A stretch of DNA of 64,000 nt from Acinetobacter guerrae. Lineage in GTDB: Bacteria > Pseudomonadota > Gammaproteobacteria > Pseudomonadales > Moraxellaceae. The stretch lies in contig NZ_LXGN01000045.1 in assembly GCF_009372255.1 (NCBI RefSeq), positions 78,912 to 142,911 of the forward strand, in the 5' to 3' direction. The notes under the pieces were generated by a model. It was not told the origin of the DNA. It ran no database searches and saw nothing but the letters and a program-made list of their open reading frames with translations. Positions 38,627-48,954 of the stretch are shown one piece after another; within the stretch, counting starts at the first letter, position 1; the number at the start of each line of letters is the position of its first letter. Both the position numbers and the translations under genes were made by a program.

Positions 38627-39337
38627 TTAACCTGCTTGATCGAGCAACATATTACGGATGTGACCAATTGCCTTCGTTGGGTTCAACCCTTTTGGACAAA
38701 CAGATACACAGTTCATAATACCTTTACAGCGGAACAAACTGAATGGGTCATCTAAACGAGCCAAACGGTCTTGAGTTGCTGTATCACGCGAATCAATAAT
38801 GAAGCGGTAAGCATTCAACAATGCAGATGGCCCCAAGAATTTGTCTGGGTTCCACCAAAATGACGGACATGATGTAGAACAACATGCACAAAGAATACAC
38901 TCATATAAACCATCTAAGTGTTCACGTTCTTCAGGTGACTGTAAACGCTCTTTTGGTGGTGCAGGTTGATTGTTAATCAAAAATGGCTGAATTTTATCGT
39001 ATTGATCATAGAATTGGTTCATATCAACAACCAAATCTTTAATCACTGGAAGACCAGGCAATGGACGAATCACGATTTTTTCTGGTAAATCGTTCAAATT
39101 CCACAAACAAGCCAAACCATTTTTACCATTAATGTTCACACCATCAGAACCACAGATTCCTTCACGACAAGAACGACGGAAAGTGAGTGTTTCATCCTGA
39201 ACCTTAAGTGCAAGTAGAGCATCAAGCAACATACGATGCTTGTCGGTTAGCTCTAACTTATAAGTTTGCATGTACGGCGCTTTATCCTTATCAGGATCGT
39301 AGCGGTAGATTTCGAATGTACGAGTACCTCTACTCAT
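38627..39337 (-). CDS. sdhB: Succinate dehydrogenase iron-sulfur subunit
   Basis: A 236-residue subunit that carries three iron-sulfur clusters between flavin and quinone. The [2Fe-2S] ligands lie in [11 protein letters not shown] and the GLAC that follows; the [4Fe-4S] and [3Fe-4S] ligands lie in [13 protein letters not shown] and [15 protein letters not shown]. It is the last gene of sdhCDAB, 14 bp after sdhA, and is followed by a terminator. Confidence 0.97.
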   Translation of the reverse strand: MSRGTRTFEIYRYDPDKDKAPYMQTYKLELTDKHRMLLDALLALKVQDETLTFRRSCREGICGSDGVNINGKNGLACLWNLNDLPEKIVIRPLPGLPVIKDLVVDMNQFYDQYDKIQPFLINNQPAPPKERLQSPEEREHLDGLYECILCACCSTSCPSFWWNPDKFLGPSALLNAYRFIIDSRDTATQDRLARLDDPFSLFRCKGIMNCVSVCPKGLNPTKAIGHIRNMLLDQAG

Positions 39338-39351
39338 CTTTGTTCTCCCGA

Positions 39352-41250
39352 TTAGAATGTACGTGGTGCAGGTGGAATCGCGTCAACAGTCAGTGGGCTA
39401 TAACGCACTGGCTTATACTCAAGACGGTTATCTGCCGAATACCAAAGTGTATGCTTCATCCATTCATCATCACGACGACCGTATGGGTAGTTTGGATGAT
39501 CAGGCGGTAACTCATAATCCACAACCGTATGCGCACCACGACACTCTTTACGTGCGGCAGCAGAAATTAAGGTTGCTTTCGCGACTTCATACAAGTTTTC
39601 AACTTCTAAAGCTTCAACACGTGCTGTATTAAATACTTTAGATTTGTCTTTCAAGTGAATATTGCGAACACGTGGTTCAATCGCAAGAATTTGCTTAACA
39701 CCTTCATCAAGTAATTCCTGAGTACGGAATACTGCTGCGTGGTTTTGAACAATTTCTCGAATCTCATCCGCAACTTCTTGTGCATTTTCACCAGAAGTTG
39801 AATCATCTAAATGATGAATACGTTTTAGCGTGTTTTCCAGTACATCTGTAGGAAGTGGCGCATAATCATCACCATGATGTTTAGTCACATAGTCAATGAT
39901 ATGCTCACCCGCAGCTTTACCAAAAACCACAAGGTCAAGCAATGAGTTTGTACCTAGACGGTTAGCACCATGAACTGATACACAAGAACATTCACCAATT
40001 GCATAAAAGCCTTTAACAGGTTTTACGAAATCGGGACAGTTAGTCTCAAAAGTATATTCTTTAGTATCGTTGTTATAGTTGGTTTCCAAATGCAGATTTT
40101 CAGTTGCAACTGGAACCACAACCTGACCATGAATATTGGTCGGGATACCACCCATTTGATAATGGATCGTTGGGACAACCGGAATTGGCTCTTTGGTGAT
40201 ATCTACATTCGCGAATTTTTTACCAATCTCAAATACAGATGGTAAACGCTTCATGATAGTTTCAACACCCAAGTGAGTCATATCGAGTAAGATATAATCC
40301 GCCTTAGGACCACAACCACGACCTTCTTTAATTTCCTGATCCATAGAACGAGAAACGAAGTCACGCGGTGCCAAGTCTTTCAACGTTGGAGCATAACGCT
40401 CCATGAATGGTTCGCCGTCTTTATTACGAAGGATTGCACCTTCACCACGACAACCTTCAGTTAACAGTACGCCTGCACCTGCCACACCTGTTGGGTGGAA
40501 TTGCCAGAATTCCATATCTTGCAATGGAATACCTGCACGTGCCGCCATGCCCAAGCCATCACCTGTGTTGATGTAAGCATTGGTTGATGCACGATAAACA
40601 CGACCTGCCCCACCTGTAGCAAACAGGGTCGCTTTTGCTTGGAACACTGCAACGTTACCAGTTTCCTGATCGTAAGCAGTTACACCAAGCACATCGCCTT
40701 CTTCATTACGAATAAGATCCAAAGCGATCCATTCAACAAAGAATTGAGTACCCATTTTTACGTTGCTTTGATAAAGCGTATGTAAAAGTGCGTGACCCGT
40801 ACGGTCAGCAGCAGCACAAGCACGTGGAACTGGTTTGTCACCATAGTTTGCAGAGTGACCACCAAACGGACGTTGGTAAATTGTACCATCGGCATTACGG
40901 TCAAAAGGCATACCCAAGTGTTCAAGTTCATAAACAACTTTAGGTGCTTCACGCGTCATAAACTCAATCGCGTCTTGATCACCTAACCAGTCAGAACCTT
41001 TTACTGTGTCATAAAAGTGGAAATGCCAGTTATCTTCCTGCATGTTACCTAACGATGCACCAATACCGCCCTGAGCAGCAACTGTATGCGAACGTGTCGG
41101 GAACACTTTGGTCAGCACGGCAACTTTCAGACCTGCTTGAGCAAGTTGATAAGCAGCACGCATACCTGAACCACCACCACCAACGATGACAGCATCGAAA
41201 GTGAGGTTTTGGATATTTGAATAATCTTCTTTAGGGGTAATCGCGCCCAT
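39352..41250 (-). CDS. sdhA: Succinate dehydrogenase flavoprotein subunit
   Basis: A 632-residue subunit that oxidises succinate to fumarate with covalent FAD. The FAD loop [18 protein letters not shown] is at the N-terminus, the flavin-linking His is in [11 protein letters not shown], and the active-site WQFHPTG and [14 protein letters not shown] segments are present. It follows sdhD by 12 bp and precedes sdhB by 14. Confidence 0.97.
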   Translation of the reverse strand: MGAITPKEDYSNIQNLTFDAVIVGGGGSGMRAAYQLAQAGLKVAVLTKVFPTRSHTVAAQGGIGASLGNMQEDNWHFHFYDTVKGSDWLGDQDAIEFMTREAPKVVYELEHLGMPFDRNADGTIYQRPFGGHSANYGDKPVPRACAAADRTGHALLHTLYQSNVKMGTQFFVEWIALDLIRNEEGDVLGVTAYDQETGNVAVFQAKATLFATGGAGRVYRASTNAYINTGDGLGMAARAGIPLQDMEFWQFHPTGVAGAGVLLTEGCRGEGAILRNKDGEPFMERYAPTLKDLAPRDFVSRSMDQEIKEGRGCGPKADYILLDMTHLGVETIMKRLPSVFEIGKKFANVDITKEPIPVVPTIHYQMGGIPTNIHGQVVVPVATENLHLETNYNNDTKEYTFETNCPDFVKPVKGFYAIGECSCVSVHGANRLGTNSLLDLVVFGKAAGEHIIDYVTKHHGDDYAPLPTDVLENTLKRIHHLDDSTSGENAQEVADEIREIVQNHAAVFRTQELLDEGVKQILAIEPRVRNIHLKDKSKVFNTARVEALEVENLYEVAKATLISAAARKECRGAHTVVDYELPPDHPNYPYGRRDDEWMKHTLWYSADNRLEYKPVRYSPLTVDAIPPAPRTF

Positions 41251-41262
41251 GATGTCTTCCTA

Positions 41263-41628
41263 TCAATTCGCCCAGAAAATCTGGATTCCCCAGATCACAA
41301 ATACAAATACTGCAATAATTACAGCCGATGTAAGTACCAGACGTAAACCTGAAGCTGAAGGACCCATTTGACGAGTAGTTACATAGTCAGTAAATACTTG
41401 CCACATCCCAATCCACGCATGTGCAGCCAATGATAAAATTGAAAGTAAAGACAAAATCTTCATTGGCAAGGTCATCATAAAACCAGACCACTGTTCATAG
41501 TTAAAGCCACCATGAAGCAGAATCCAGCCTAAAATCACCACGGTGTAAACCGCTAACACGACCGCGCTAACACGCTGGATAAACCAATCGCGAGAACCTG
41601 AACCTGTTAAACCTGTAGCACTTTTCAT
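41263..41628 (-). CDS. sdhD: Succinate dehydrogenase membrane anchor SdhD
   Basis: A 121-residue protein with three transmembrane helices; RDWFIQRVSAVVLAVYT begins the first, and the heme/quinone site His lies in AAHAWIGMWQVFTDY. I chose the ATG at 41628, whose A is shared with the sdhC stop (TAATG), for translational coupling. An in-frame ATG at 41643 lies inside sdhC and has no ribosome site. Confidence 0.92.
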   Translation of the reverse strand: MKSATGLTGSGSRDWFIQRVSAVVLAVYTVVILGWILLHGGFNYEQWSGFMMTLPMKILSLLSILSLAAHAWIGMWQVFTDYVTTRQMGPSASGLRLVLTSAVIIAVFVFVIWGIQIFWAN

Positions 41629-42029
41629 TAGAACATAATCCATACGAATGCTGCGAGAATACCAATCACAGACAAGATCAATGAAATTGTAGCAGCAGTA
41701 CGACCACTCTGTAGTTCTTCAGCAAAACCAAGGTCAGCAAGTAAGTGTTTGATCCCATTAATAAAATGAAAAATCAAACCTGCTACAAATACCCATACGA
41801 TGAAACGTACGAAAAAGTTTCCGAAAACGACATTTTTAACGTATTCAAATCCTTCTGGTGAAGATAAAGATTTATCTAGAATCCATAAAAGAACAGGAAT
41901 TAATAAGAATACGATCACACCAGAGAGACGGTGTAAGATTGATGCAATAGCCACGGGTGAGCGTAAGTTTACCGCTAACACCTGACCCATGGACAAATTG
42001 ACAGGTCTGTTGCTTTTCACAGCGGGCAT
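41628..42029 (-). CDS. sdhC: Succinate dehydrogenase cytochrome b556 subunit
   Basis: A 133-residue membrane subunit that binds heme b and quinone. The family signature RPVNLSM..LRSPVAIASILHRLSGV precedes TM1, and the heme His is in HFINGIKHLLADLGF. Three hydrophobic helices are visible. It is the first gene of sdhCDAB. The Shine-Dalgarno is poor or too close, and a hairpin sits in the leader. Confidence 0.94.
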   Translation of the reverse strand: MPAVKSNRPVNLSMGQVLAVNLRSPVAIASILHRLSGVIVFLLIPVLLWILDKSLSSPEGFEYVKNVVFGNFFVRFIVWVFVAGLIFHFINGIKHLLADLGFAEELQSGRTAATISLILSVIGILAAFVWIMF

Positions 42030-43073
42030 CCTGTAGGTAAAAACTCCAGCCGGAGTTTGTTGGAATTAATTCGAAGGAAAGCTGGCATTGTCAGGCAAGC
42101 AAATGCCTAAACTTAATAAACGACACCGAATTATAAATCGTCAAATATCAAAATACAAACGATCACATTTGGCTTTTTTCTAAAAATATCATTAAATAAG
42201 AATCATTCACATGCATAATCAGAGATTTAGCAAATTTATTCCGTTATAAGGATTATCTATGTCCTTATTTTTTATAAATTAACAATCGTATTTTAAATTT
42301 CGGACTTTTCTTAAACAAGGCAAAAACTAATTAGACTAAAGATCAAAATTATTTTTTAATTAAAATCTCACAATATGATTTTCTTTTAATTTTTCTATAT
42401 TTCAACCGACTTTTTACCAACCTGACTATATTTCTTTTTAAAATGTAAGACTTGCTTCTTATACATTTTGCGCCACAAACGTATGAGAAAGAGTAACTTA
42501 ATATGTGCATAACTTATAAGATCTGCCTCACTCCCCACCTATTATCCCCCTTAAATAGCTTATGAAAACTCCCTTACACAGCTCATGATGACCATTTTTT
42601 ATACAAAACCAACAATTCAACAAGCTATTTTTTAATCAATCAAACTTTCATTTTTATTTATTTTCTTTTTTTTATTTTTTAAATTTACCCAAATAAATGC
42701 AGTCTCTATGCGAAGCTAAGTTATCGTATTTCATTCATTTTAAGTAAAAACTAGCATTTTGTCTCAGATCAAAAATGCGACTAGCACATAATAAATTTGC
42801 TTACAATTTACTCCCGAGGACTGATTTTTTTCTGCACCTTGCCATAAATTTGACTTATTATAGCCCGTCGAGACTGTGATTTTATTCAGTTTTTTCTGAG
42901 TGATGCACATGGAATATCTCCCTATGGATCAAGCGTTTTTCATCCATAAGTATGATTGACAAAATCACAGTAGCCTCTAATCTTATAGCAATTTTTGACC
43001 CCGTCTGATTCGCGCATTAAAAGATTAGTACTTCGAGTCAGATTAACATTCACCAGGACAGGAGATCTATTGA
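42030..43073. other. 1,044-bp sdhC-gltA divergent intergenic region
   Basis: This very AT-rich stretch separates the two TCA transcription units. The left 130 bp hold the sdhC promoter and a leader with two hairpins (AAACTCC/GGAGTTT at 42041-42058 and AGGCA/TGCCT at 42093-42108). At 42246-42268 a 7-bp hairpin ATAAGGA/TCCTTAT is followed by T residues on the plus strand, a weak terminator-like element without a gene. Near gltA there is a perfect TTGACA at 42956-42961, with only a poor -10. The middle ~500 bp show nothing I recognise. Confidence 0.5.
42130..42158 (-). promoter_or_regulatory. Sigma-70 promoter of sdhCDAB
   Basis: On the minus strand TTGTAT (42158-42153) and a perfect TATAAT (42135-42130) are separated by 17 bases. 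The predicted leader is about 94 nt. Confidence 0.65.
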
Positions 43074-44348
43074 ATGTCTGAAGCAACTGGCAAAAAAGCC
43101 GTATTACAGCTTGATGGCAAAGAAATTGAATTACCAATTTACAGCGGCACATTGGGCCCAGATGTAATCGACGTTAAAGATGTATTGGCCTCAGGTCACT
43201 TTACTTTTGATCCTGGTTTTATGGCGACTGCTTCTTGTGAATCAAAGATCACGTTCATCGATGGTAACAAAGGTATTTTGTTACACCGTGGTTATCCAAT
43301 TGATCAACTTGCAACGCAAACAGATTATTTGGAAACTTGCTACCTTCTTCTCAATGGTGAACTTCCAAATCAAGAGCAGAAAGAAGAGTTTGACAAGAAA
43401 GTTCGTGCCCATACGATGGTTCACGATCAAGTCAGCCGCTTCTATAATGGTTTCCGTCGTGATGCGCATCCGATGGCAATCATGGTTGGTGTCGTAGGTG
43501 CTTTATCTGCGTTTTATCACAACCAACTTGATATTGAAGATGTTAATCATCGCGAAATTACAGCGGTTCGCTTAATTGCTAAAATTCCTACTCTTGCAGC
43601 GTGGAGCTACAAGTACACTGTAGGTCAGCCATTCATGTATCCACGTAACGATTTAAGTTACGCTGAAAACTTCCTATACATGATGTTTGCTACTCCTGCT
43701 GATAAAGACTACAAAGTTAATCCTGTGCTTGCTAAAGCAATGGATCGTATCTTTACTTTGCATGCTGACCATGAACAAAATGCATCTACGTCTACAGTAC
43801 GTTTAGCAGGTTCAACTGGCGCAAATCCATATGCATGTATTTCTGCTGGTATCTCTGCACTTTGGGGCCCTGCTCATGGCGGTGCTAACGAAGCTGTTCT
43901 GAAAATGCTTGATGAAATTGGTAGCGTAGAGAACGTTGCTGAATTCATGGAAAAAGTGAAACGTAAAGAAGTTAAACTCATGGGCTTCGGTCACCGTGTT
44001 TATAAAAACTTCGACCCACGCGCTAAAGTCATGAAACAAACTTGTGACGAAGTACTTGCTGCATTGGGTATTAACGATCCACAACTTGCACTTGCGATGG
44101 AACTTGAGCGTATTGCGCTTTCTGACCCATACTTCATCGAACGTAACTTGTATCCGAACGTAGACTTCTACTCAGGTATCATTCTTAAAGCGATTGGTAT
44201 CCCTACGACAATGTTTACTGTAATTTTCGCTCTTGCACGTACTGTAGGCTGGATCAGCCACTGGTTAGAAATGCACAGCGCACCTTACAAAATTGGTCGT
44301 CCTCGTCAACTTTACACTGGCGAAACTCAACGCGACATCAAACGTTAA
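43074..44348 (+). CDS. gltA: Citrate synthase (type II)
   Basis: A 424-residue enzyme that condenses acetyl-CoA with oxaloacetate. The length and sequence are those of the NADH-sensitive hexameric type. Active-site His268 lies in [12 protein letters not shown], a second His in [15 protein letters not shown], and the catalytic Asp in [14 protein letters not shown] ribosome site lies ~11 bp before the ATG. It is divergent from sdhCDAB, as in E. coli, and followed by a strong terminator. Confidence 0.98.
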   Translation: MSEATGKKAVLQLDGKEIELPIYSGTLGPDVIDVKDVLASGHFTFDPGFMATASCESKITFIDGNKGILLHRGYPIDQLATQTDYLETCYLLLNGELPNQEQKEEFDKKVRAHTMVHDQVSRFYNGFRRDAHPMAIMVGVVGALSAFYHNQLDIEDVNHREITAVRLIAKIPTLAAWSYKYTVGQPFMYPRNDLSYAENFLYMMFATPADKDYKVNPVLAKAMDRIFTLHADHEQNASTSTVRLAGSTGANPYACISAGISALWGPAHGGANEAVLKMLDEIGSVENVAEFMEKVKRKEVKLMGFGHRVYKNFDPRAKVMKQTCDEVLAALGINDPQLALAMELERIALSDPYFIERNLYPNVDFYSGIILKAIGIPTTMFTVIFALARTVGWISHWLEMHSAPYKIGRPRQLYTGETQRDIKR

Positions 44349-44370
44349 TTTTCAATAGAAAATTAATCGT

Positions 44371-44401
44371 AAAAAAAGACCGCTTTAAGCGGTCTTTTTT
44401 T
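44371..44401. terminator. Bidirectional terminator after gltA
   Basis: AAAAAAAGACCGC pairs with GCGGTCTTTTTTT around a 5-base loop. The A and T runs on both sides serve gltA and the convergent thioesterase gene. Confidence 0.93.
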
Positions 44402-44447
44402 ACCTGATTAGCTCAGGATCGTAACGTCTGCAAAATATGACTCGTAA

Positions 44448-44969
44448 TTAGCTATGTGAGTTACTACGATACATACTGCATGATGGTTGGGTATTTTGCT
44501 GTAAACGATGAATTTTACGTTGTTCGGCAGCTTCAAAACGGCAACGTTTTACTTCACTATCCAGTTTTAGCGTCGGAACTTCTTGTGGCTTGCCATTTTC
44601 GTCGACAGCAACCATGGTGAAATAACAACTATTGGTATGACGAATACTTCTTTTACGAATATCCTGCGATTCAACTCGAATACCGATTTCCATTGAAGTT
44701 CGACCAACATGGTTGACAGTCGCCATAAATGTGACTAGCTCACCCACATAAATCGGTTCTTTAAATGTCACTTTATCCACAGACAAAGTCACCACATAAC
44801 TTCCAGAGTAACGGCTTGCACACGCATACGCGACTTGATCAAGCAGCTTTAGGATTGTTCCACCATGCACGTTTCCTGAAAAATTTGCCATATCGGGGGT
44901 CATGAGGACTGACATCGCAAGCTCAGACTGATCATCTGATGCCTGAGTAATTTGATCTAATGGAGACAT
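44448..44969 (-). CDS. Acyl-CoA thioesterase (hotdog fold, YciA-like)
   Basis: A 173-residue single-hotdog protein. The motif NFSGNVHGGTILKLLDQVAYACA (~residues 29-51; Asn, His and Asp are the usual active-site set) and the VTFKEPIYVGELV strand pair are typical of acyl-CoA hydrolases of the YciA/BACH type. The C-terminal tail (~145-173) is extended, basic and Ser/Gln-rich. The preferred acyl chain cannot be told. Confidence 0.9.
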   Translation of the reverse strand: MSPLDQITQASDDQSELAMSVLMTPDMANFSGNVHGGTILKLLDQVAYACASRYSGSYVVTLSVDKVTFKEPIYVGELVTFMATVNHVGRTSMEIGIRVESQDIRKRSIRHTNSCYFTMVAVDENGKPQEVPTLKLDSEVKRCRFEAAEQRKIHRLQQNTQPSCSMYRSNSHS

Positions 44970-45154
44970 TCTTACTGACTCTATGAAACAATAACATAAG
45001 CTTCTATTATGATCCTTTTCTTAAAAGAAAAAAATGTCTATATCGGCAAATCATTGCATTATTTAAAAAGTATTAATAATGGATTTATATTTTTAATAAA
45101 TGTGAAATTAAAATTTAATCTTTATTTAAAAAGAGTTCAGTCTAGTTTAAATGA

Positions 45155-45190
45155 AAATCCGAACCATTTTAAAATAAATAGTTCGGATTT
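45155..45190 (-). terminator. Candidate terminator after marC
   Basis: AAATCCGAAC pairs perfectly with GTTCGGATTT across a 16-base AT-rich loop. On the minus strand it is followed by TTTTC. The large loop lowers confidence. It ends the leftward betT-marC unit. Confidence 0.55.
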
Positions 45191-45207
45191 CAACAACGCT
45201 CAATTGA

Positions 45208-45825
45208 TTAATGAATATCGTTCATTACGCCCACGATTCCTGTAATCATCATATCAATTGCAATAGTTCCAATGAGCAAGGCAGATAAACGCCCAACAAT
45301 ATCAACATAGCGATCAATGTATTTAGCATGTTTATAACGTAAATGATCATGGGCGAACTTCATCAAGATCAATAAACTACATGTCACGGTAAGGGTAAGT
45401 GCAATGATGAAAGCCGCCCCGCCTATGGGTAAGCCAATCCCTGTAACAACCGCCGCACTAATCGTACCAGGCCCAATCATAAAAGGCATGGCAATAGTTC
45501 CAGCTAAATGCTCAGGAGCACCGCGCATTTCTCCAATGGTGTCTGCACCCTGAAACACATAGCGATAACCAATCACTAAAAAGATAAGTCCACCAAAAAT
45601 CTGAAACGCTTCAAAACGCACGTTCAGGTATTTACTAAAAATGGTTTCGCCGCCCCATGCAAACAGCACAAATACAAAAAAGGCAATCACACAACCCTGA
45701 ATCAAAGCCTTATTAAACACTTTGGCTTCCGAATTTCGGATCATGCCAATCATGTAAATACTCATCAAAAAGGGATTGAGCAAGGAAAAAAACAAGGCAA
45801 AGGAATGAATATAAGGCGTTAACAT
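45208..45825 (-). CDS. MarC family integral membrane protein
   Basis: A 205-residue protein with six hydrophobic helices and the UPF0056/MarC pattern: FFSLLNPFLMSIYM near the N-terminus and PFMIGPGTISAAVV in the middle. MarC proteins have no settled function; an early link to multiple antibiotic resistance was withdrawn. It starts 12 bp after betT, so it is probably co-transcribed with the choline transporter. Confidence 0.88.
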   Translation of the reverse strand: MLTPYIHSFALFFSLLNPFLMSIYMIGMIRNSEAKVFNKALIQGCVIAFFVFVLFAWGGETIFSKYLNVRFEAFQIFGGLIFLVIGYRYVFQGADTIGEMRGAPEHLAGTIAMPFMIGPGTISAAVVTGIGLPIGGAAFIIALTLTVTCSLLILMKFAHDHLRYKHAKYIDRYVDIVGRLSALLIGTIAIDMMITGIVGVMNDIH

Positions 45826-45837
45826 TCAACTGCTCTC

Positions 45838-47898
45838 CTAAGCTTTCGGGTCTGGAAAAAGTGGACGATGACCAGGGCTAATCCGATTAATATGTAAAAA
45901 GGTCATATGCCGTTCATAACGATCCAAAATATCGTTAATCACTTGCTCTTTGGTATAACCAACCAAATCATTACCCTGAGAGCCTTCATACAGGTAAGTT
46001 TCCAAACGATAATAAAATTGTTTGCCGCGCTTACCACGCTCACTAAAGTTTGGCGCGATGTAACGCACAGGCCAAATCTGATAGATAAAATTTTGTTCTT
46101 CTTCAAGATGAATCGTAATATCCAGATGATACAACTCAGCATCTTCTTCTAATGGGATTTCAGCAACATCGACCTGCACTGCTCGCTTTTCCAGTTCTTC
46201 TGCAACAGCCAAAACCGCAGGACGACAGATTTCATTGAGCATACGTTTGGTTTCAAATGTTCCTGGATGATGCATGACACGGGATAAGCGTTTTTTCCAG
46301 TTTAAAATATCTACATTTCCGACCACAGGTGCAGCATTCAAACTGGCACTGGCTTGCCGATAATCCTCTAATCTTAATGATTTATAGAGTCCCGCCATGA
46401 CTAAAAACATCACAAAGCTAAAGGGTAATCCCATAATAATCGTGGCATTTTGTAGTGCGGTAATCCCATTGGTCATGAGCATGGCTAAAGTTAACAAGCC
46501 AATCGCAACTGCCCAAAATACACTGAGCCAACGCGGTGCATCGTGATCAACATTTGTAAATTGAGTGGTAAAGTTACCCAAAACCAATGCGCCTGAATCT
46601 GCTGAAGTTACATAAAACAATAACCCTGTAATCGTGGCAACACCCGCAATAAAAGGAAACCATGGATATTGTGCCAATAGATCATAAAAGCCGTGGGCAG
46701 GATTAGATAATACTGTTTCAGCAAGTGCGATATTACCATCGAAAATCACATTGTGTAAGGCACTATTACCAAAGATGGATAGCCAAGTTAATGTGAATAA
46801 AAGTGGAATAATCAGTGTTCCAGATACAAATTCACGAATCGTACGCCCTCGTGAAATACGCGCCAGAAATAGTCCTACAAATGGCGACCATGCCACCCAC
46901 CATGCCCAGAAGAATAGTGTCCAACTATTCATCCATTCTTTGGGTTGATTAAATGCAAAGCTTTCAAGTGCCAAACTTGGAAATCGGCTCAAATAATCTC
47001 CGATATTTTGTACTAATGCATTAAGTAAAAATTCGGTATTGCCCAAGAATAGAATAAACAACATAAGGCCAACTGAGACGTAAATATTAATCTCAGATAA
47101 AATCCTTAACCCTTTATTGACACCAGACGTGACCGAAATAATGGTGATAATGACCGCCACTAAAATGAGTGCCGTTTGAATCCATAAATTTTCAGGTAAG
47201 TCGAATAAAACGTGTAAGCCATAATTCAGTTGTACCACCCCGATACCACAAGTCGTCGCGATACCAAAAATCGTACCGATGACCGCAGCAGTATCTACAC
47301 TATGCCCGATGGGTCCATTAATTTTTTTACCAAAAATTGGATATAAGGCAGATCGAATGGTAAGTGGCAAGTTATAACGATAACTAAAATAACCTAATGC
47401 CATTCCAATGAGGGCATACATGCACCAGCCTGTTAAGCCGTAATGAAACAGCGTCCAGACCATGCCTTGTCTTGCAGCTTCATAAGTCTGACTCTCTCCT
47501 ACTGGCGGGTGCATATAATGCGATAATGGTTCAGCCACCGAGAAAAACATCAAATCGATGCCAATACCCGCAGAAAATAGCATGGCTGACCAGCTTAATA
47601 AGCTAAACTCAGGTTTGGAATGTTTTGGGCCAAGTTTAATATTGCCATAACGTGAACAGGCAATAAAAATCACAAACACCATATATAAAGTAGCTGCCAG
47701 CAAATAGTACCAGCTAAAGGTTGAACTGACCCACCCCAACACTGCATTTAAAGCGCGGTTGGCAAAGTCATTAAATAAAATAGTGGTGAGTGAAAATATT
47801 AAAATAATAAGGGCAGAAACATAAAAGACCACACGATTTAAACGATCTTTTGGATGAGTCGTTTGATCATCAACTGCTCTTGGATTATCTGTTGCCAT
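45838..47898 (-). CDS. betT: BCCT-family choline transporter
   Basis: A 686-residue transporter with 12 membrane segments (~25-510) and a long cytosolic C-terminal domain (~510-686), the form linked to osmotic activation. The BCCT signature in TM8 reads WTLFFWAWWVAWSPFVG, and the Gly-rich FSAGIGIDLMFFSVAEP segment is present. It imports choline for conversion to glycine betaine by the divergent betIBA genes. Its promoter appears to lie ~310 bp upstream in the bet palindrome. Confidence 0.95.
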   Translation of the reverse strand: MATDNPRAVDDQTTHPKDRLNRVVFYVSALIILIFSLTTILFNDFANRALNAVLGWVSSTFSWYYLLAATLYMVFVIFIACSRYGNIKLGPKHSKPEFSLLSWSAMLFSAGIGIDLMFFSVAEPLSHYMHPPVGESQTYEAARQGMVWTLFHYGLTGWCMYALIGMALGYFSYRYNLPLTIRSALYPIFGKKINGPIGHSVDTAAVIGTIFGIATTCGIGVVQLNYGLHVLFDLPENLWIQTALILVAVIITIISVTSGVNKGLRILSEINIYVSVGLMLFILFLGNTEFLLNALVQNIGDYLSRFPSLALESFAFNQPKEWMNSWTLFFWAWWVAWSPFVGLFLARISRGRTIREFVSGTLIIPLLFTLTWLSIFGNSALHNVIFDGNIALAETVLSNPAHGFYDLLAQYPWFPFIAGVATITGLLFYVTSADSGALVLGNFTTQFTNVDHDAPRWLSVFWAVAIGLLTLAMLMTNGITALQNATIIMGLPFSFVMFLVMAGLYKSLRLEDYRQASASLNAAPVVGNVDILNWKKRLSRVMHHPGTFETKRMLNEICRPAVLAVAEELEKRAVQVDVAEIPLEEDAELYHLDITIHLEEEQNFIYQIWPVRYIAPNFSERGKRGKQFYYRLETYLYEGSQGNDLVGYTKEQVINDILDRYERHMTFLHINRISPGHRPLFPDPKA

Positions 47899-48215
47899 AC
47901 AATCCTCAAGTAAATATTAGGAAAAAAATAAAAACACTTAATGTGATATGCCTGTGAATAAAAGCAATCTATTCAAACTTAAATTAGAGAAAAATATAAG
48001 CTTGCAATAGACTCTTAACGTTCTCAATCAATATCTATTTGCCACATCATTGGTGATCCGCAACCACAAATCTAGATATTCTATGTATAGAAAATGCAAA
48101 GGTTTTTCCGTCATAGCTCATGATAAATCTGAAATTAGAAAGATCACGAATGATGATGCATTGAGAAATTAATCCATCATTACTCAACACACCATTGAAA
48201 CAATTCTACAAAATC
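47899..48215 (-). other. Long betT leader
   Basis: 317 bp between betT and the bet palindrome, AT-rich. If the mirror promoter in the palindrome is used, most of this is a ~310-nt untranslated leader. No clear structure or extra reading frame was recognised. Confidence 0.4.
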
Positions 48216-48261
48216 ATGATAACGTTTATTGATTGAACGTTCAATCAATAAACGTTATCAT
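48216..48261. promoter_or_regulatory. 46-bp perfect palindrome with mirror-image bet promoters, probable BetI operator
   Basis: From 48216 to 48238 the sequence is mirrored exactly by 48239 to 48261 (centre TTGAAC|GTTCAA). It includes the TTGATTGAACGTTCAATCAA core known from BetI sites. On the plus strand TTGAAC (48233-48238), 17 bases, TATCAT (48256-48261) form a promoter for betIBA. Because the palindrome is perfect, the same hexamers read leftward (48244-48239 and 48221-48216) for betT. BetI would cover both promoters at once and is released by choline. Confidence 0.85.
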
Positions 48262-48327
48262 CATAAAATGCTATCATGTTCTGCAAATGAGTTATTGAAG
48301 CAAAACCTTATATTTTTAAGGACATAC

Positions 48328-48954
48328 ATGAACAAACGTCAAGTTAAACCTGAAAGTGTGCGCCGTGAAGAAATTATGAACGCCGCTTATGATGTGATTT
48401 TTGAAGTGGGATTATCCAATACCACCATCGCGCAAATTGCAAAAAAAGCCCAACTCTCGGTGGGTATTGTGAGTCATTACTTTGGCGATAAGCAGGGTTT
48501 AATTAATGCCTGTATGTTAGAAATGCTGAATGTATTACGAGGTAAAACCACTCAATACAAAGCGGAAGTAACCGACCCACATCCGCAAAACATGATTAAA
48601 GCAATTATTGATTCAAATTTTGACATTAGTCAGGTCAATCAAAGAGCAATGCGCATCTGGCTGGATTTTTGGTCGGCAAGTATGCATATGCCAGAATTGG
48701 GACGATTACAACGCATTAATGATCAACGTTTGTATTCCAACCTGAAATTTCATTTTCTGGAATTACTTCCTAAAGATCAGGCAGGTATTGCTGCTCGTGG
48801 TCTTGCCGCATTGATTGACGGTTTATGGTTACGTGGAAGTTTAAATGGTGATATGGAATTTGACGCAACAATGGCTCGTTCGATTGCTTATAACTATGTC
48901 GATACACAGCTAAAGCTGATGCAACAAACAAAGCAGGAGAAACAAAATGAATGA
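48328..48954 (+). CDS. betI: Choline-responsive repressor BetI
   Basis: A 208-residue TetR-family regulator. The helix-turn-helix reads [29 protein letters not shown] (~35-63), and the body has the BetI-typical [13 protein letters not shown]. The ATG at 48328 has AAGGA five bases upstream; the frame opens at a TTG within the operator, which is not a credible start. It overlaps betB by 8 bp. It is expected to repress betT and betIBA in the absence of choline. Confidence 0.95.
   Translation: MNKRQVKPESVRREEIMNAAYDVIFEVGLSNTTIAQIAKKAQLSVGIVSHYFGDKQGLINACMLEMLNVLRGKTTQYKAEVTDPHPQNMIKAIIDSNFDISQVNQRAMRIWLDFWSASMHMPELGRLQRINDQRLYSNLKFHFLELLPKDQAGIAARGLAALIDGLWLRGSLNGDMEFDATMARSIAYNYVDTQLKLMQQTKQEKQNE

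Noticed and set aside
45009..45245. 78-residue reading frame on the plus strand
   Set aside because: It is AT-driven, low in complexity, has no ribosome site, contains the marC terminator hairpin and runs into marC in antisense.
48229..48327. N-terminal extension of BetI
   Set aside because: It would start inside the 46-bp operator/promoter; the ATG at 48328 has AAGGA upstream.
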